Source: CAXSEF01 sp964236695
GTDB taxonomy: Bacteria > Pseudomonadota > Alphaproteobacteria > Acetobacterales > Acetobacteraceae
NCBI GenBank assembly: GCA_964236695.1
Contig: CAXSFU010000015.1
Coordinates: forward strand, 1-51,158
DNA length: 51,158 nucleotides
Reading direction: 5' to 3'
Below the pieces are notes generated by a model. The model saw only the letters and a list, made by a program, of their open reading frames with translations, did not search any database and had not been told where the DNA came from. Position 1 is the stretch's first letter. Every line of letters begins with the position of its first letter. Below, piece by piece: positions 37,923-46,015 of this stretch. The position numbers were made by a program, and so were the translations under genes.

Positions 37923-37998
37923 TGGTGGAGCCAAGCGGGGTCGAACCGCTGACCTCCTGAATGCCATTCAGGCGCTCTACCAACTGAGCTATGGCCCC
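37923..37998 (-). tRNA. tRNA-Ala (anticodon GGC)
   Basis: A full cloverleaf on the minus strand, 76 bases including encoded CCA (TGG at 37923-37925 on the plus strand). The acceptor stem is GGGGCCA/TGGCTCC, the D arm GCTC...GAGC, the anticodon stem CCTGA/TCAGG with loop ATGGCAT giving GGC, and the T loop is TTCGACC. It decodes GCC and GCT. Confidence 0.95.
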
Positions 37999-38110
37999 TT
38001 CCCCGCGGGGAGGCGGCTTATAGCCACGGGCTCCCGGCGGGATCAAGGGGCCGCGTGAGGATTTGCGTGGCATGGTGCCGGGAGGCGACGGCGTGTGGCG
38101 CGGGCAGTAT

Positions 38111-38342
38111 GAAGGAAGGCCAGGGCTCTGCCCTGGACCCGCCAGGCGGAGGTGGCCAAAGGTTCCGACGATCCGCCTGGATCGTTGGAAAGGCCACCGG
38201 AGGGAGCCGCCCCTGGACCCGGCCTCCCTCACGGAATGGATTCCAAAGGCTTGCCATTGGCGGGGTCCAGGGGCAGAGCCCCTGGCCTTCCTTTCTGGAG
38301 TTCAATCCGAGACACTGCCGGGCAGAGCCCAGCCTTGCCTGC
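38111..38342. repeat. Family A repeat, copy A9
   Basis: About 230 bp. The left half begins GAAGGCCAGGGCTCTGCCC. The middle shares the GTGGCCAAAGGTTCCGACGA block with A1 and A3. The right end GGGCAGAGCCCAGCCTTGC leads straight into CTAG, which holds the stop codon of the DUF3576 gene. Confidence 0.9.
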
Positions 38343-38882
38343 CTAGCTGGCGTGCCCCGTCGCGTCCGCGCGCAGCTCGCGGGCGCGGGCGAGGACGCGG
38401 TTCTCGATCTCGCCGGTGGTGGTCGGGCTGACCGGGGCGTCGGCCCAGCGGCCGCTGTCCTGTACCTGGCGGAACAGAGACACGCGCACGCCGTCGGCGC
38501 GGAGCTGGCGGCCGAGGATGTAGGCGGTGGCCTTGAAGCGCTCGCCGCTGGTGGTGGGGGGCGAGTACCAGTCGGTGATGATGACGCCGCCGAACGGGTC
38601 GGCGGAGGCGAGCGGCATGAAGCCCAGCGTGTCCAGCGCGCCGCGCCACAGGTAGGCGTTGACGCCGATGCCGCTGCCCTGCTCTGCGTCGGGGCGGCCG
38701 GTCTTGGCGTTGCCGAAGGTCAGGCCGTTGGCGCCGAACAGCTTGCCCTGCGCCTGGTCCTTGTAGCGGTAGTCGTTGTACTCGTTCTCGGCCACCGGCC
38801 GGACGGTGGGGGCGTTGCTGCCGCATGCGCCCAGCGCGAGGAGGGCGAGCAGCAGGGCGGGACGGAGTGGCGAGGAGGTCAT
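38343..38882 (-). CDS. DUF3576 lipoprotein
   Basis: A 179-residue protein with a lipoprotein signal: hydrophobic LLLALLALGAC with lipidated C20. The DUF3576 core follows (GVNAYLWRGALDTLGFMPLASADPFGGVIITDWY), then a segment resembling outer-membrane assembly-associated lipoproteins. The family is widespread in alphaproteobacteria and unassigned; an envelope role is inferred from lipidation. The stop TAG is in contact with repeat A9. Confidence 0.9.
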   Translation of the reverse strand: MTSSPLRPALLLALLALGACGSNAPTVRPVAENEYNDYRYKDQAQGKLFGANGLTFGNAKTGRPDAEQGSGIGVNAYLWRGALDTLGFMPLASADPFGGVIITDWYSPPTTSGERFKATAYILGRQLRADGVRVSLFRQVQDSGRWADAPVSPTTTGEIENRVLARARELRADATGHAS

Positions 38883-39095
38883 GGCGGCCCTTTGTCGCGG
38901 GGCACCACACGCCCTCGTGTTTGCGCCCCAGTGTTGGGGCGATGTCTAAACCGTGAGCGGCGGTGCGCCAAGTCGGGGATACGCCGGAGACAGGCGTTCT
39001 GGATGCAACGCTTCGGCCGGGAGGCCGCCGGGCAGGACGCTGCCGGGCGTGGCGCTGCCGGATCGGGTGCTGTCGAGGCGGGCGTTGGCGGGCCT
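38883..39095. other. Upstream region of the DUF3576 gene, no gene seen
   Basis: Together with element B5 this makes up the first part of the 577-base gap before the porin. No reading frame is convincing. The DUF3576 promoter should lie here but has no obvious -35/-10. Confidence 0.5.
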
Positions 39096-39330
39096 GGAAG
39101 GTGTTGTGGATCTGCCGGCCTCGATCTGCTGCGCGAAGGCGAGAAGAAAGCGTGTTCTTTCTTGAAAGAAAGAACCAAAGAACTTTGGCCCATTGAACTG
39201 GGTCGCCGGCCGCGCGCCCGGAACCCCATGGGCAAAGTCTTTTTGCTTCTTTTTCTTCAGAAAAAGAAGATTCTTGCTGTCCTGCCTGCCTCAGCGAGCC
39301 GATCCCCAGCCCATGACGGCCTCCGGCGCT
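39096..39330 (-). repeat. Family B palindromic element, copy B5
   Basis: Core at 39154-39269: GTTCTTTC...GAAAGAAC on the left and CTTCTTTTTC...GAAAAAGAAG on the right. The outer ends are GAAGGTGTTGTGGA and CCATGACGGCCTCC. It is not directly attached to a stop codon. Confidence 0.88.
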
Positions 39331-39387
39331 GCCGGATCGGGGTCGCCGCGAGACGCTGCCGTGTCGGCGTTCGGCCCCTGAACGCGA

Positions 39388-39447
39388 GCGGGGCGGCGGA
39401 TCGCTCCGCCGCCCCGCAGGACGAGGCGCAGCGGCGGGAGCCGCTGC
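39388..39447 (-). terminator. Tandem hairpins after the porin gene
   Basis: Two perfect hairpins lie within 75 bases after the porin stop codon: GCAGCGGC-GGGA-GCCGCTGC (39428-39447) and a 13-bp stem GCGGGGCGGCGGA with a TCGC loop (39388-39417). There is no T-run, so they may act as a transcript-stabilising 3' structure or a weak terminator. Confidence 0.6.
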
Positions 39448-39459
39448 GGCCGTGGGAGG

Positions 39460-40890
39460 CTACCAGCTCAGGCCGGTGCCGAGGGCGAGGGCCTGGGCGC
39501 GCAGCTTGTTGCCGGTGGGCGAGACGGTGTTGGTGGCGATGTTCACGCCGCCCTGCTTGCGCTGGTCCCAGATGTAGGAGAGGAACAGCGACACGCCGGG
39601 GGCCAGCGCGTAGGTGGCGCCGGCGGCCGCGCCCTGGTCGCGGGCCTGGCTGATGCCGGTCTGGGCGATGTTGCCCTGGTAGGTGTAGTCGATCCAGGAG
39701 CCGCCGAAGATCAGCGGGCCGACGGTGTAGGTGGCGCCCGCGACCCAGGCGCTGCCGACGGTGCCGCCCTGGGTGTCGAGACCCCACTGGCCGGTGTAGC
39801 GGCCGCGCTGGAAGTTGCCCTGCAGGCTGAAGCCCGCGTAGGTCACGGCGACGCCGGTGTCGAACATGTCGAGGCCGGAGAAGCGTTGCGCCGCGGTCAG
39901 GGTGGCCTGGCCGTTATATTTCACGTTGCCGGAGTGGATGTAGGAGCCGGTCGCGGCCAGGCCCACCGGGCCGAAGGTGCCGCGGTAGCGCAGCAGCACG
40001 TCGGTGGTGTTCACGCGGCGAGAGGTCTCGCCGATCACGCCGGTGGCCGAGGTGCGCGCGCAGCCGAGCGCCGCGTCGGAGCCGTACACCGCGCCGTTGG
40101 CGAGCGGGGCGACCACGGTGGCGCCGCTGCTGGCGGTGATGGTGGTGGTGTTCTGGGTGTTGGCCGAGGGGCAGTTGCCGTCGTCGATGTTGGAGTTGTT
40201 GGTGTTCGGCTCCCACGAGGCGCCGAAGTCGAAGCCCATGACCTGGGGCGAGAGATAGACGATCTTGGACGTCGAATAGAAGTTGCCGACGTCGGCGAAC
40301 GGGTAGAGCAGCTGCGCGTTGCTCGCGAGCTGGTAGTAGACGTCGCCGTTCCAGCCGCCGGCGTCGAAGTTCTCGACGGTGCCGGTGAGGTAGAGCGAGG
40401 AGGGGCTGTCGGTTTCACCGAAGCGCAGGGTGCCGAACTTGTTGGCGCCGAGGTAGCCGAAGGCGCGGCGGTAGTAGAGCGTGCCCTGGCCGCGGTCGGC
40501 CGCCGAGGGCGAGCCGTTCACGCCGCCGCCCGGCGCCACAGTGTTGTCCTGCCGGATTTCGAGGGCGGCGCCGTACTTCAGGCCGTTGGAGGCGACGCCG
40601 TCGAAGCCCGGGTAGAGGCGGGCGTATTCGGCGAACCCGTAGGTGTTCTGCTTGGTGGTGTTGGTGGCGGTCTGGCCGCGGTAGTCCTTGTCGTCGAAGT
40701 AGCCGGCGTAGAAGCGGAAGCGGCCGTTGAGGCGCACGCTGATGGTGCCGGGCGCCGGCGCGGCGGCCGCGCCGTCGTCCATGCTGGACTGGTCCATGCT
40801 TGCCTGGTTGAACGTCTGGCCGTGTGCCAGGTCCGCCAGCCCCAGGGAGGCACTCAGCGTGGCCGTGCCGGCCAGCAGGAGCTTGCGCAT
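39460..40890 (-). CDS. Outer-membrane porin
   Basis: This 476-residue protein has a signal peptide (MRKLLLAGTATLSASLGLA, cleavage near AHG-Q) and then a long run of alternating beta-strand segments with Gly/Asn/Tyr-rich loops. It ends in an aromatic residue (GLSW), as required for BAM-dependent insertion. Examples are SVRLNGRFRFYAGYFDD and YGAALEIRQDN. It resembles Gram-negative trimeric porins of alphaproteobacteria. The pore specificity cannot be read. The start at 40890 is set by the signal peptide. Confidence 0.92.
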   Translation of the reverse strand: MRKLLLAGTATLSASLGLADLAHGQTFNQASMDQSSMDDGAAAAPAPGTISVRLNGRFRFYAGYFDDKDYRGQTATNTTKQNTYGFAEYARLYPGFDGVASNGLKYGAALEIRQDNTVAPGGGVNGSPSAADRGQGTLYYRRAFGYLGANKFGTLRFGETDSPSSLYLTGTVENFDAGGWNGDVYYQLASNAQLLYPFADVGNFYSTSKIVYLSPQVMGFDFGASWEPNTNNSNIDDGNCPSANTQNTTTITASSGATVVAPLANGAVYGSDAALGCARTSATGVIGETSRRVNTTDVLLRYRGTFGPVGLAATGSYIHSGNVKYNGQATLTAAQRFSGLDMFDTGVAVTYAGFSLQGNFQRGRYTGQWGLDTQGGTVGSAWVAGATYTVGPLIFGGSWIDYTYQGNIAQTGISQARDQGAAAGATYALAPGVSLFLSYIWDQRKQGGVNIATNTVSPTGNKLRAQALALGTGLSW

Positions 40891-41106
40891 CAGTCTCTCC
40901 ACCTTTTGCCGGACAGCCGGCGACGAAAGCAACGGCGAGCCGATCCCCCGCCTGAGCGACGGCGGGCATGGCCTGCCAGGCAGGCCTGCCGCCCGGATCG
41001 GTTCGATGGCGGAGTATTGCGGCGCAGCGCGCGTGCCCGCAATCGTCGAACCCGCCGGTCATGGCCTTTCAGGAACACTGTGGCGTCGCGGCCACGAGCC
41101 GCCTCG

Positions 41107-41709
41107 TCAGGCGAGGGCGGCGATCGCGCCGGCGCCTGCACATACCATGGTAGAGCGAAGCGCCCGCAGGCGCAGCGCGTCGATGCCGCCCAGCGCGCAG
41201 ACCGGGATAACCGACTGACGCGCCATGGTTCTCCAGCGCAGCGGGCCGAGGATGGCGTCGCCTGGATGGCTGCCGGTCGGCCACGCCGGCGACAGGAACG
41301 CCAGGGCGGCGCCGGAGCGCGCCGCGCGCCGCAGGTCGGCCGGGCCATGCGCCGAACTTGTCACCATTCTGCCACAGCGCGGTCCGGGGAGGCGGCGGCC
41401 GTCGCGCAGGTGCACGCCCGCGCCGAGCCTTGCGGCCAGCCTGGAGTCGCCGGCGACGCACAGCGCGAGGCGGCGCGCGCGGCAGATCCGCGCCAGCGCC
41501 GCGCCGAGCCGCGCGCGCTCCGGCGCCCCGTCGTGGCGCAGCACCACGCCGCACAGGCCGCGCGGCAGCCGGGCCACCGCCGCGCGCGGGTCGGGCAGGC
41601 GGCCGGCGTCGGTGAACAGCCACAGCACCGGCAGCGCGTGGCCCGGCAGCCTGGCGCGAATGCGGCGCGCCTTGACCGCCCGCGCCCAGGCGAGGAGCTT
41701 CGGGTCCAT
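41107..41709 (-). CDS. Thiamine phosphate synthase-like (ThiE/TenI) protein
   Basis: This 200-residue protein shows a TenI/ThiE barrel. Recognisable elements are LGAGVHLRDG, VTSSAHGPADLRRAARSGAALAFLSP, the SHPGDAILGPL loop and VIPVCALGGIDALRLRAL, followed by GAGAIAAL. Typical ThiE binds HMP-PP and thiazole phosphate, and several of its substrate residues are not obvious here. It could be a TenI-like paralogue with aromatase or other activity. The ATG at 41709 shares the palindrome CATG with the divergent yggS start, and its AGGA lies inside yggS. Confidence 0.78.
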   Translation of the reverse strand: MDPKLLAWARAVKARRIRARLPGHALPVLWLFTDAGRLPDPRAAVARLPRGLCGVVLRHDGAPERARLGAALARICRARRLALCVAGDSRLAARLGAGVHLRDGRRLPGPRCGRMVTSSAHGPADLRRAARSGAALAFLSPAWPTGSHPGDAILGPLRWRTMARQSVIPVCALGGIDALRLRALRSTMVCAGAGAIAALA

Positions 41710-42439
41710 GAACGATCCTTTCGACCAGGGCTTCGCGGACGCGCGGCCGTCCGAGGCCGCGACGCCGGATGACGGCGAGGTGGCGCGTGCGCTCGATGTG
41801 GTGCGCGCGGCGATTGCGCGCGCGGCGCAGGACAGCGGGCGCGCGGCGCAGGATGTCACGCTGGTGGCGGTGTCGAAAACCCATTCGGCCGGGCGGATCG
41901 CCCAGGCGATCGCCGCGGGCCAGCTCTGTTTCGGCGAGAACCGGGTGCAGGAGGCGCAGGCGAAGTTCCCCGCCCTGCGCGCGGCGTCGCCGGGCCTGCG
42001 GCTGCACCTGGTCGGCGGGCTGCAGACCAACAAGGCGCGCGAGGCGGTGCGGCTGTTCGACGTGATCGAGGTGCTCGACCGGCCGAGGCTCGCCGACGCG
42101 ATCGCCGAGGCGGCGCAGCGCGAGGGCCGCCAGCCGCTGCTGCTGGTCCAGGTCAACGTGGGCGACGAGGCGCAGAAGTCCGGGGTGTCGCGCGCGGAGG
42201 CGGACGGCTTCGTGGCGGCGTGCCGGGCGCGGTTCGGGGCGCAGCTCGCGGGGCTCATGTGCGTGCCGCCGGCGGGGGAGGACCCGGCGCCGCACTTCGC
42301 CTGGCTGGCGGGGCGCGCGGCGGCGCACGGGCTGGGCGTGCTGTCGATGGGCATGTCGGGGGACTATCCGGCGGCGGTGGCCGCCGGCGCCACCCACGTC
42401 CGGGTCGGCAGCGCCATCTTCGGCGGGCGGCCCGGCTAG
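41708..42439 (+). CDS. yggS: YggS family pyridoxal phosphate homeostasis protein
   Basis: YggS/PLPBP binds PLP on a TIM-barrel and balances vitamin B6 and amino-acid pools; it has no known catalytic turnover. The 243-residue protein has the PLP lysine K57 in VAVSKTHSA, FGENRVQEAQ, HLVGGLQTNKAREAV and the phosphate-binding end SMGMSGDYPAAVAAGATHVRVGSAIFG. The N-terminus is about 20 residues longer than usual, but ATG 41708 has GAGGAG about nine bases upstream. The start overlaps the divergent ThiE-like gene by two bases. The TAG stop precedes repeat A10. Confidence 0.95.
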   Translation: MNDPFDQGFADARPSEAATPDDGEVARALDVVRAAIARAAQDSGRAAQDVTLVAVSKTHSAGRIAQAIAAGQLCFGENRVQEAQAKFPALRAASPGLRLHLVGGLQTNKAREAVRLFDVIEVLDRPRLADAIAEAAQREGRQPLLLVQVNVGDEAQKSGVSRAEADGFVAACRARFGAQLAGLMCVPPAGEDPAPHFAWLAGRAAAHGLGVLSMGMSGDYPAAVAAGATHVRVGSAIFGGRPG

Positions 42440-42446
42440 GCGGGCA

Positions 42447-42577
42447 GCAAGGAAGGCCAGGGGCTCTGCCCCTGGACCCCGCCAAGGGCAGGGCCCTTGG
42501 AACCCACTCCTTAAGGGAGGCCGGGTCCAGGGGCGGCTCGCTCCTGGCGGGTCCAGGGCAGAGCCCTGGCCTTCCTG
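42447..42577. repeat. Family A repeat, short form, copy A10
   Basis: A well conserved copy beginning seven bases after the yggS stop: GCAAGGAAGGCCAGGGGC on the left and GGGCAGAGCCCTGGCCTTCC on the right, with three internal hairpins. Confidence 0.92.
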
Positions 42578-42739
42578 GCTGCGACACCGCCGCCGCTGGC
42601 GTGGACTTGCCTGTGGCGGCCCACTCCCCTACCTCATGGCCCGCACCGTTCAGCACGGCACATTCGTGCCCTGGTCCGGCCTGGAACCCTTCGCCATCCC
42701 GCAGCATCCGTCGCCTTCCGCCCGCCGGGACCGCGCAGA

Positions 42740-44644
42740 GTGAGCGACCTGTCCGTGCCGGCCTCGTCCCTGCCGCACCCCGTGCGGCGGCCGATGCGGG
42801 TGGGTGCGATGCTCGGCGTGCTGGGCATCGTCTACGGCGACATCGGCACCAGTCCGTTGTACGCGCTCAAGGCCACGCTGGCGCTGTTCGGCGGGCGGGC
42901 GATCTCGGACTGGGAGGTGCTGGGCTGCCTGTCGCTGATCTTCTGGTCGCTGATCCTGATCGTGACGGTGAAGTACGTGCTGCTGGTGATGCGGGCGGAC
43001 AACCGCGGCGAGGGCGGCATCCTGGCGCTGATGGCGCTGGCGCAGCGGGTGGCCGGCGGCGAGCGCATCCGTGCGGCGCTGGGGCTGATCGGCATCGGCG
43101 GCGCGTGCCTGTTCTTCGGCGACGGGGTGATCACGCCGGCGATCTCCGTGCTGTCCGCGGTGGAGGGCTCCGAAGTCGCGATGCCCAGCGCGGCCGGGCT
43201 GGTGCTGCCGATCTCGATCGCGGTGATCCTGGTGCTGTTCGGGCTGCAGTCGCGCGGCACCGACACCATCGGGCGGGTGTTCGGGCCGGTGATGCTGCTG
43301 TGGTTCCTGGTGCTGGGCGTGCTGGGCGGGCTGGAGGTGGCGCGCCATCCGTTCGTGCTGCAGGCGCTGCTGCCCAACCATGCGTTCGTGTTCATCTGGA
43401 ACCACGGCTGGATGGCGTTCGTGGCGCTGGGCGCGGTGGTGCTGTCGGTGACAGGGGCGGAGGCGCTGTACGCGGACATGGGGCACTTCGGGGCCGCGCC
43501 GATCCGCTTCGACTGGCTGGTGCTGGTGCTGCCCTGCCTGGTGCTGAACTACTTCGGCCAGGGCGCGCTGGTGATCGCGGACCCGGCGGCGCTTGCCAAC
43601 CCGTTCTTCCTGCTGGGGCCGGACTGGCTGCGGCTGCCGCTGGTGATCCTGGCCACCGTGGCCACGGTGATCGCCAGCCAGGCGTTGATCTCAGGTGCAT
43701 TCTCGATCGCGCGGCAGTGCATGCAGCTCGGCTTCCTGCCGCGCCTGACCGTGACCCACACCTCGACCATCGAGGAGGGGCAGATCTTCCTGCCGCAGGT
43801 CAACACGGCGCTGCTGATCGGCGTGCTGTTCCTGGTGGTGTCGTTCCGCTCGTCGGACGCGCTGGCCTCTGCGTACGGGATCGCGGTCACCGGGACCTTC
43901 CTGTGCACCTGCGTGCTGGCGGCGGTGGTGTTCCGGCGGCAGTTCGGCTGGTCGCGGTTCGCGGCGATCGGGGTGTGGGGCGGGTTCTTCCTGATCGACG
44001 GGGTGTTCTTCCTCGCCAACGTGCTCAAGGTGCTGCAGGGCGGCTGGGTGCCGCTGGCGCTCGGGCTCGGGCTGATGGCGGCGATGACGTCGTGGAAGCA
44101 GGGCAGGGGGCTGATCCTGGCGCGCTGGAAGCAGGACAGCCTGCCGCTGGCCTCGTTCCTGGCGCGCCTGCCGCAGTCGCGCACCATCCGGGTGCCGGGG
44201 ACGGCGGTGTTCCTGACCGGCAACCCGGACTACGTGCCCGGCGCGCTGCTGCACAACCTCAAGCACAACAAGGTGCTGCACGAGCGGGTGCTGTTCGTCA
44301 CGGTGCAGACGCTGGACGTGCCGGAGGCGGAGGCGGCGGTCCGTGCGTCAGTGAGCGAGCTGGCGCCGGGGATGTATCGCATCGTGCTGCGCTACGGCTT
44401 CATGGAAAGCCCGAACATCCCGAGGGCGCTCGACGAGCTGCGCGACAGCGGCATCGGCTACGACCCGATGCAGGTGAGCTACTTCCTGTCGCGCGAGGTG
44501 CTGGTGCGCGCGATGGTGCCCAAGCTGCCGGTGTGGCGGCTGTACCTGTTCCTGGTGATGGCGCGCAACGCGGTGCCGGCGACCGAGTTCTTCCGCATCC
44601 CCAGCGACCGCGTCGTCGAGCTCGGGGTGCGCGTCGCGATCTAG
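42740..44644 (+). CDS. kup: Low-affinity potassium uptake protein Kup
   Basis: Kup is an inner-membrane K+/H+ symporter. The 634-residue protein has 12 membrane segments and the family motifs GIVYGDIGTSPLYALK near residue 28, FFGDGVITPAISVLSAVEG near residue 125 and ADMGHFG near 250, then a hydrophilic C-terminal domain from about residue 460. The start is GTG, used because MSDLSVPASS leads into the first conserved segment and the upstream frame is not conserved in character. A small unknown gene follows 46 bases downstream. Confidence 0.96.
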   Translation: MSDLSVPASSLPHPVRRPMRVGAMLGVLGIVYGDIGTSPLYALKATLALFGGRAISDWEVLGCLSLIFWSLILIVTVKYVLLVMRADNRGEGGILALMALAQRVAGGERIRAALGLIGIGGACLFFGDGVITPAISVLSAVEGSEVAMPSAAGLVLPISIAVILVLFGLQSRGTDTIGRVFGPVMLLWFLVLGVLGGLEVARHPFVLQALLPNHAFVFIWNHGWMAFVALGAVVLSVTGAEALYADMGHFGAAPIRFDWLVLVLPCLVLNYFGQGALVIADPAALANPFFLLGPDWLRLPLVILATVATVIASQALISGAFSIARQCMQLGFLPRLTVTHTSTIEEGQIFLPQVNTALLIGVLFLVVSFRSSDALASAYGIAVTGTFLCTCVLAAVVFRRQFGWSRFAAIGVWGGFFLIDGVFFLANVLKVLQGGWVPLALGLGLMAAMTSWKQGRGLILARWKQDSLPLASFLARLPQSRTIRVPGTAVFLTGNPDYVPGALLHNLKHNKVLHERVLFVTVQTLDVPEAEAAVRASVSELAPGMYRIVLRYGFMESPNIPRALDELRDSGIGYDPMQVSYFLSREVLVRAMVPKLPVWRLYLFLVMARNAVPATEFFRIPSDRVVELGVRVAI

Positions 44645-44690
44645 GCGTGTACTGGGGTGGCTGGCGTGGGGACGGGAAGAGGGCGTGCGG

Positions 44691-45059
44691 ATGGCCAAGG
44701 TGGCGATGGTGCTGGCGCAGGGTCCCGGGCGGCCGGAGGGCGACATCGAGGACCGGCTCGCGATGCAGGTGCAGCTCAACGCGGTGGGCCAGCTGGACCG
44801 GGCCGCCTGGACCGCGTCGCCGCTGGGGTGGAGCGCGAAGCGCACCCGGCCGGGCCACCCCGAGCAGAGCGGGGAGGTGGCGCTGATCGACGGCGAGCTC
44901 GACGGCTTCTGGGCGGTGCGTCGCAGCCACGGCGAGGACGAGCCGCTCTGGGTGCTCGACAGCGACGTCGTCCGGCCCGGGGAGATCGTGTCGGTGCGCA
45001 GCCCGGACGGCACTCGGCTGCTGTTCCGCGTCGTGGCGGTCGAGCGGCAGGACGGCTGA
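44691..45059 (+). CDS. Hypothetical protein downstream of kup
   Basis: I do not recognise this 122-residue protein. It is soluble, with no signal peptide, and the second half looks like a small beta-rich fold (FWAVRRSHGEDEPLWVLDS, then PGEIVSVRSPDGTRLLFRVVAVE). ATG 44691 is preferred over GTG 44685 because GAAGAGGG lies at the right distance. The short gap after kup suggests co-transcription, so a K+-related or accessory role is possible but unproven. Confidence 0.68.
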   Translation: MAKVAMVLAQGPGRPEGDIEDRLAMQVQLNAVGQLDRAAWTASPLGWSAKRTRPGHPEQSGEVALIDGELDGFWAVRRSHGEDEPLWVLDSDVVRPGEIVSVRSPDGTRLLFRVVAVERQDG

Positions 45060-45069
45060 ACGCGAGGGC

Positions 45070-45293
45070 GGTTGTCGTGAGCCTCGGGGCTGCTCGCGGC
45101 TTCGGGCGCGAAGGCAAGAGTCTTCTTTTTCTGAAGAAAAAGAAGCAAAAAGACTTTGCCAATGGGGTTCCGGGCGCGTCGGCGGTTACGGAGCCTTGTG
45201 GGTAAAAGTTCTTTGGTTCTTTCTTTCAAGAAAGAACATGCTTTCTTCCTGCGGTGCCGCAGAACATTGAGGCTGGCGGATCGATGACGGTCT
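45070..45293 (+). repeat. Family B palindromic element, copy B6
   Basis: Core at 45122-45237 with both hairpins. The left outer end is GGTTGTCGTGAGCCTC and the right outer end GATGACGGTCTCTAG. The CTAG at the right end contains the stop codon of the convergent Gly/Tyr-rich gene. Confidence 0.9.
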
Positions 45294-45929
45294 CTAGCGG
45301 CGCGGGCGGCCCTGGTAGGCCGGGAGCTGGCTCGAGAACTGTGGGCCGACGGCGGTGCCGTTGACGGCGGAGCCGCTGTAGAGGCTTCCGGCGCCGAGCG
45401 GGATCGGGGTCTGGTTGCCCGGGCCGCCGCCGAACGGCGCCACGAACGCCGGCTCGCCCGCGCCGAACTCGTTGCCGACCCCGCCGTAGCCGGTGCCGCC
45501 AGTGTAGCCGCCCGCGCCGTTGTAGCCGTCGCCGCGGCCGTAGACGTTTTCGCCGCCGTGACCGTCCCCGCTGCCATAGCCGTCGCGGCCGGCGTAGCCG
45601 GAGCGCGCGTCGCCGTCGACGGGGCCGCCGTAGCCGTTCAGGCCGTAGCCGCCGTATGGCAGCTGGATGCCGGGTCCGCGCTGCTGCGGCAGGGTCGCCG
45701 GCAGGTCGGGGGATACCGCGCCGTATCCGGCGCTGTCGCGGTGCTGGCCGTGGCGGGCCGCGACACCGGGATGGCGGCCGGCAGGGGGGGCGTACTGCCG
45801 CGCGTCCGGAAGCTCCAGCGCGTCCCGCGAGCCCGCCTCGATCGGCTGCGCCGCGGCCGGCGCCGCGCCGATCGCCAGGAGGACGGCAAGGACGACGGCG
45901 CGCAGGCGGAGCGGACGGCGGGTCATCAT
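45294..45929 (-). CDS. Secreted Gly/Tyr-rich low-complexity protein
   Basis: This 211-residue protein has a signal peptide (RAVVLAVLLAIGAAPAAAQ). From about residue 85 to 165 it is dominated by GY and GD repeats (YGGYGLNGYGG, GYAGRDGYGSGDGHGGENVYG, GYTGGTGYGGVG), a composition seen in flexible, self-associating or adhesive surface proteins. It ends in a basic PAYQGRPRR. The first of two adjacent ATGs (45929) has AGG seven bases upstream. No domain is recognised. Its TAG stop forms the end of element B6. Confidence 0.78.
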   Translation of the reverse strand: MMTRRPLRLRAVVLAVLLAIGAAPAAAQPIEAGSRDALELPDARQYAPPAGRHPGVAARHGQHRDSAGYGAVSPDLPATLPQQRGPGIQLPYGGYGLNGYGGPVDGDARSGYAGRDGYGSGDGHGGENVYGRGDGYNGAGGYTGGTGYGGVGNEFGAGEPAFVAPFGGGPGNQTPIPLGAGSLYSGSAVNGTAVGPQFSSQLPAYQGRPRR

Positions 45930-46015
45930 GGCGGGTACCTGCTCCGATCCTTGATCCAGGAGCGCCAGCATGCGCCGCGGTTCCTAACCGGGGGTGAACA
46001 CGGCGGCGGGCGGGG

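Noticed and set aside
41710..42354. N-terminal extension of the ThiE-like protein into yggS
   Set aside because: The extended frame is antisense to the conserved yggS sequence and lacks ThiE features. The ATG at 41709 has its own AGGA.
42587..42739. Riboswitch or K+-responsive leader before kup
   Set aside because: No recognisable c-di-AMP or other riboswitch core; only weak GC-rich pairings.
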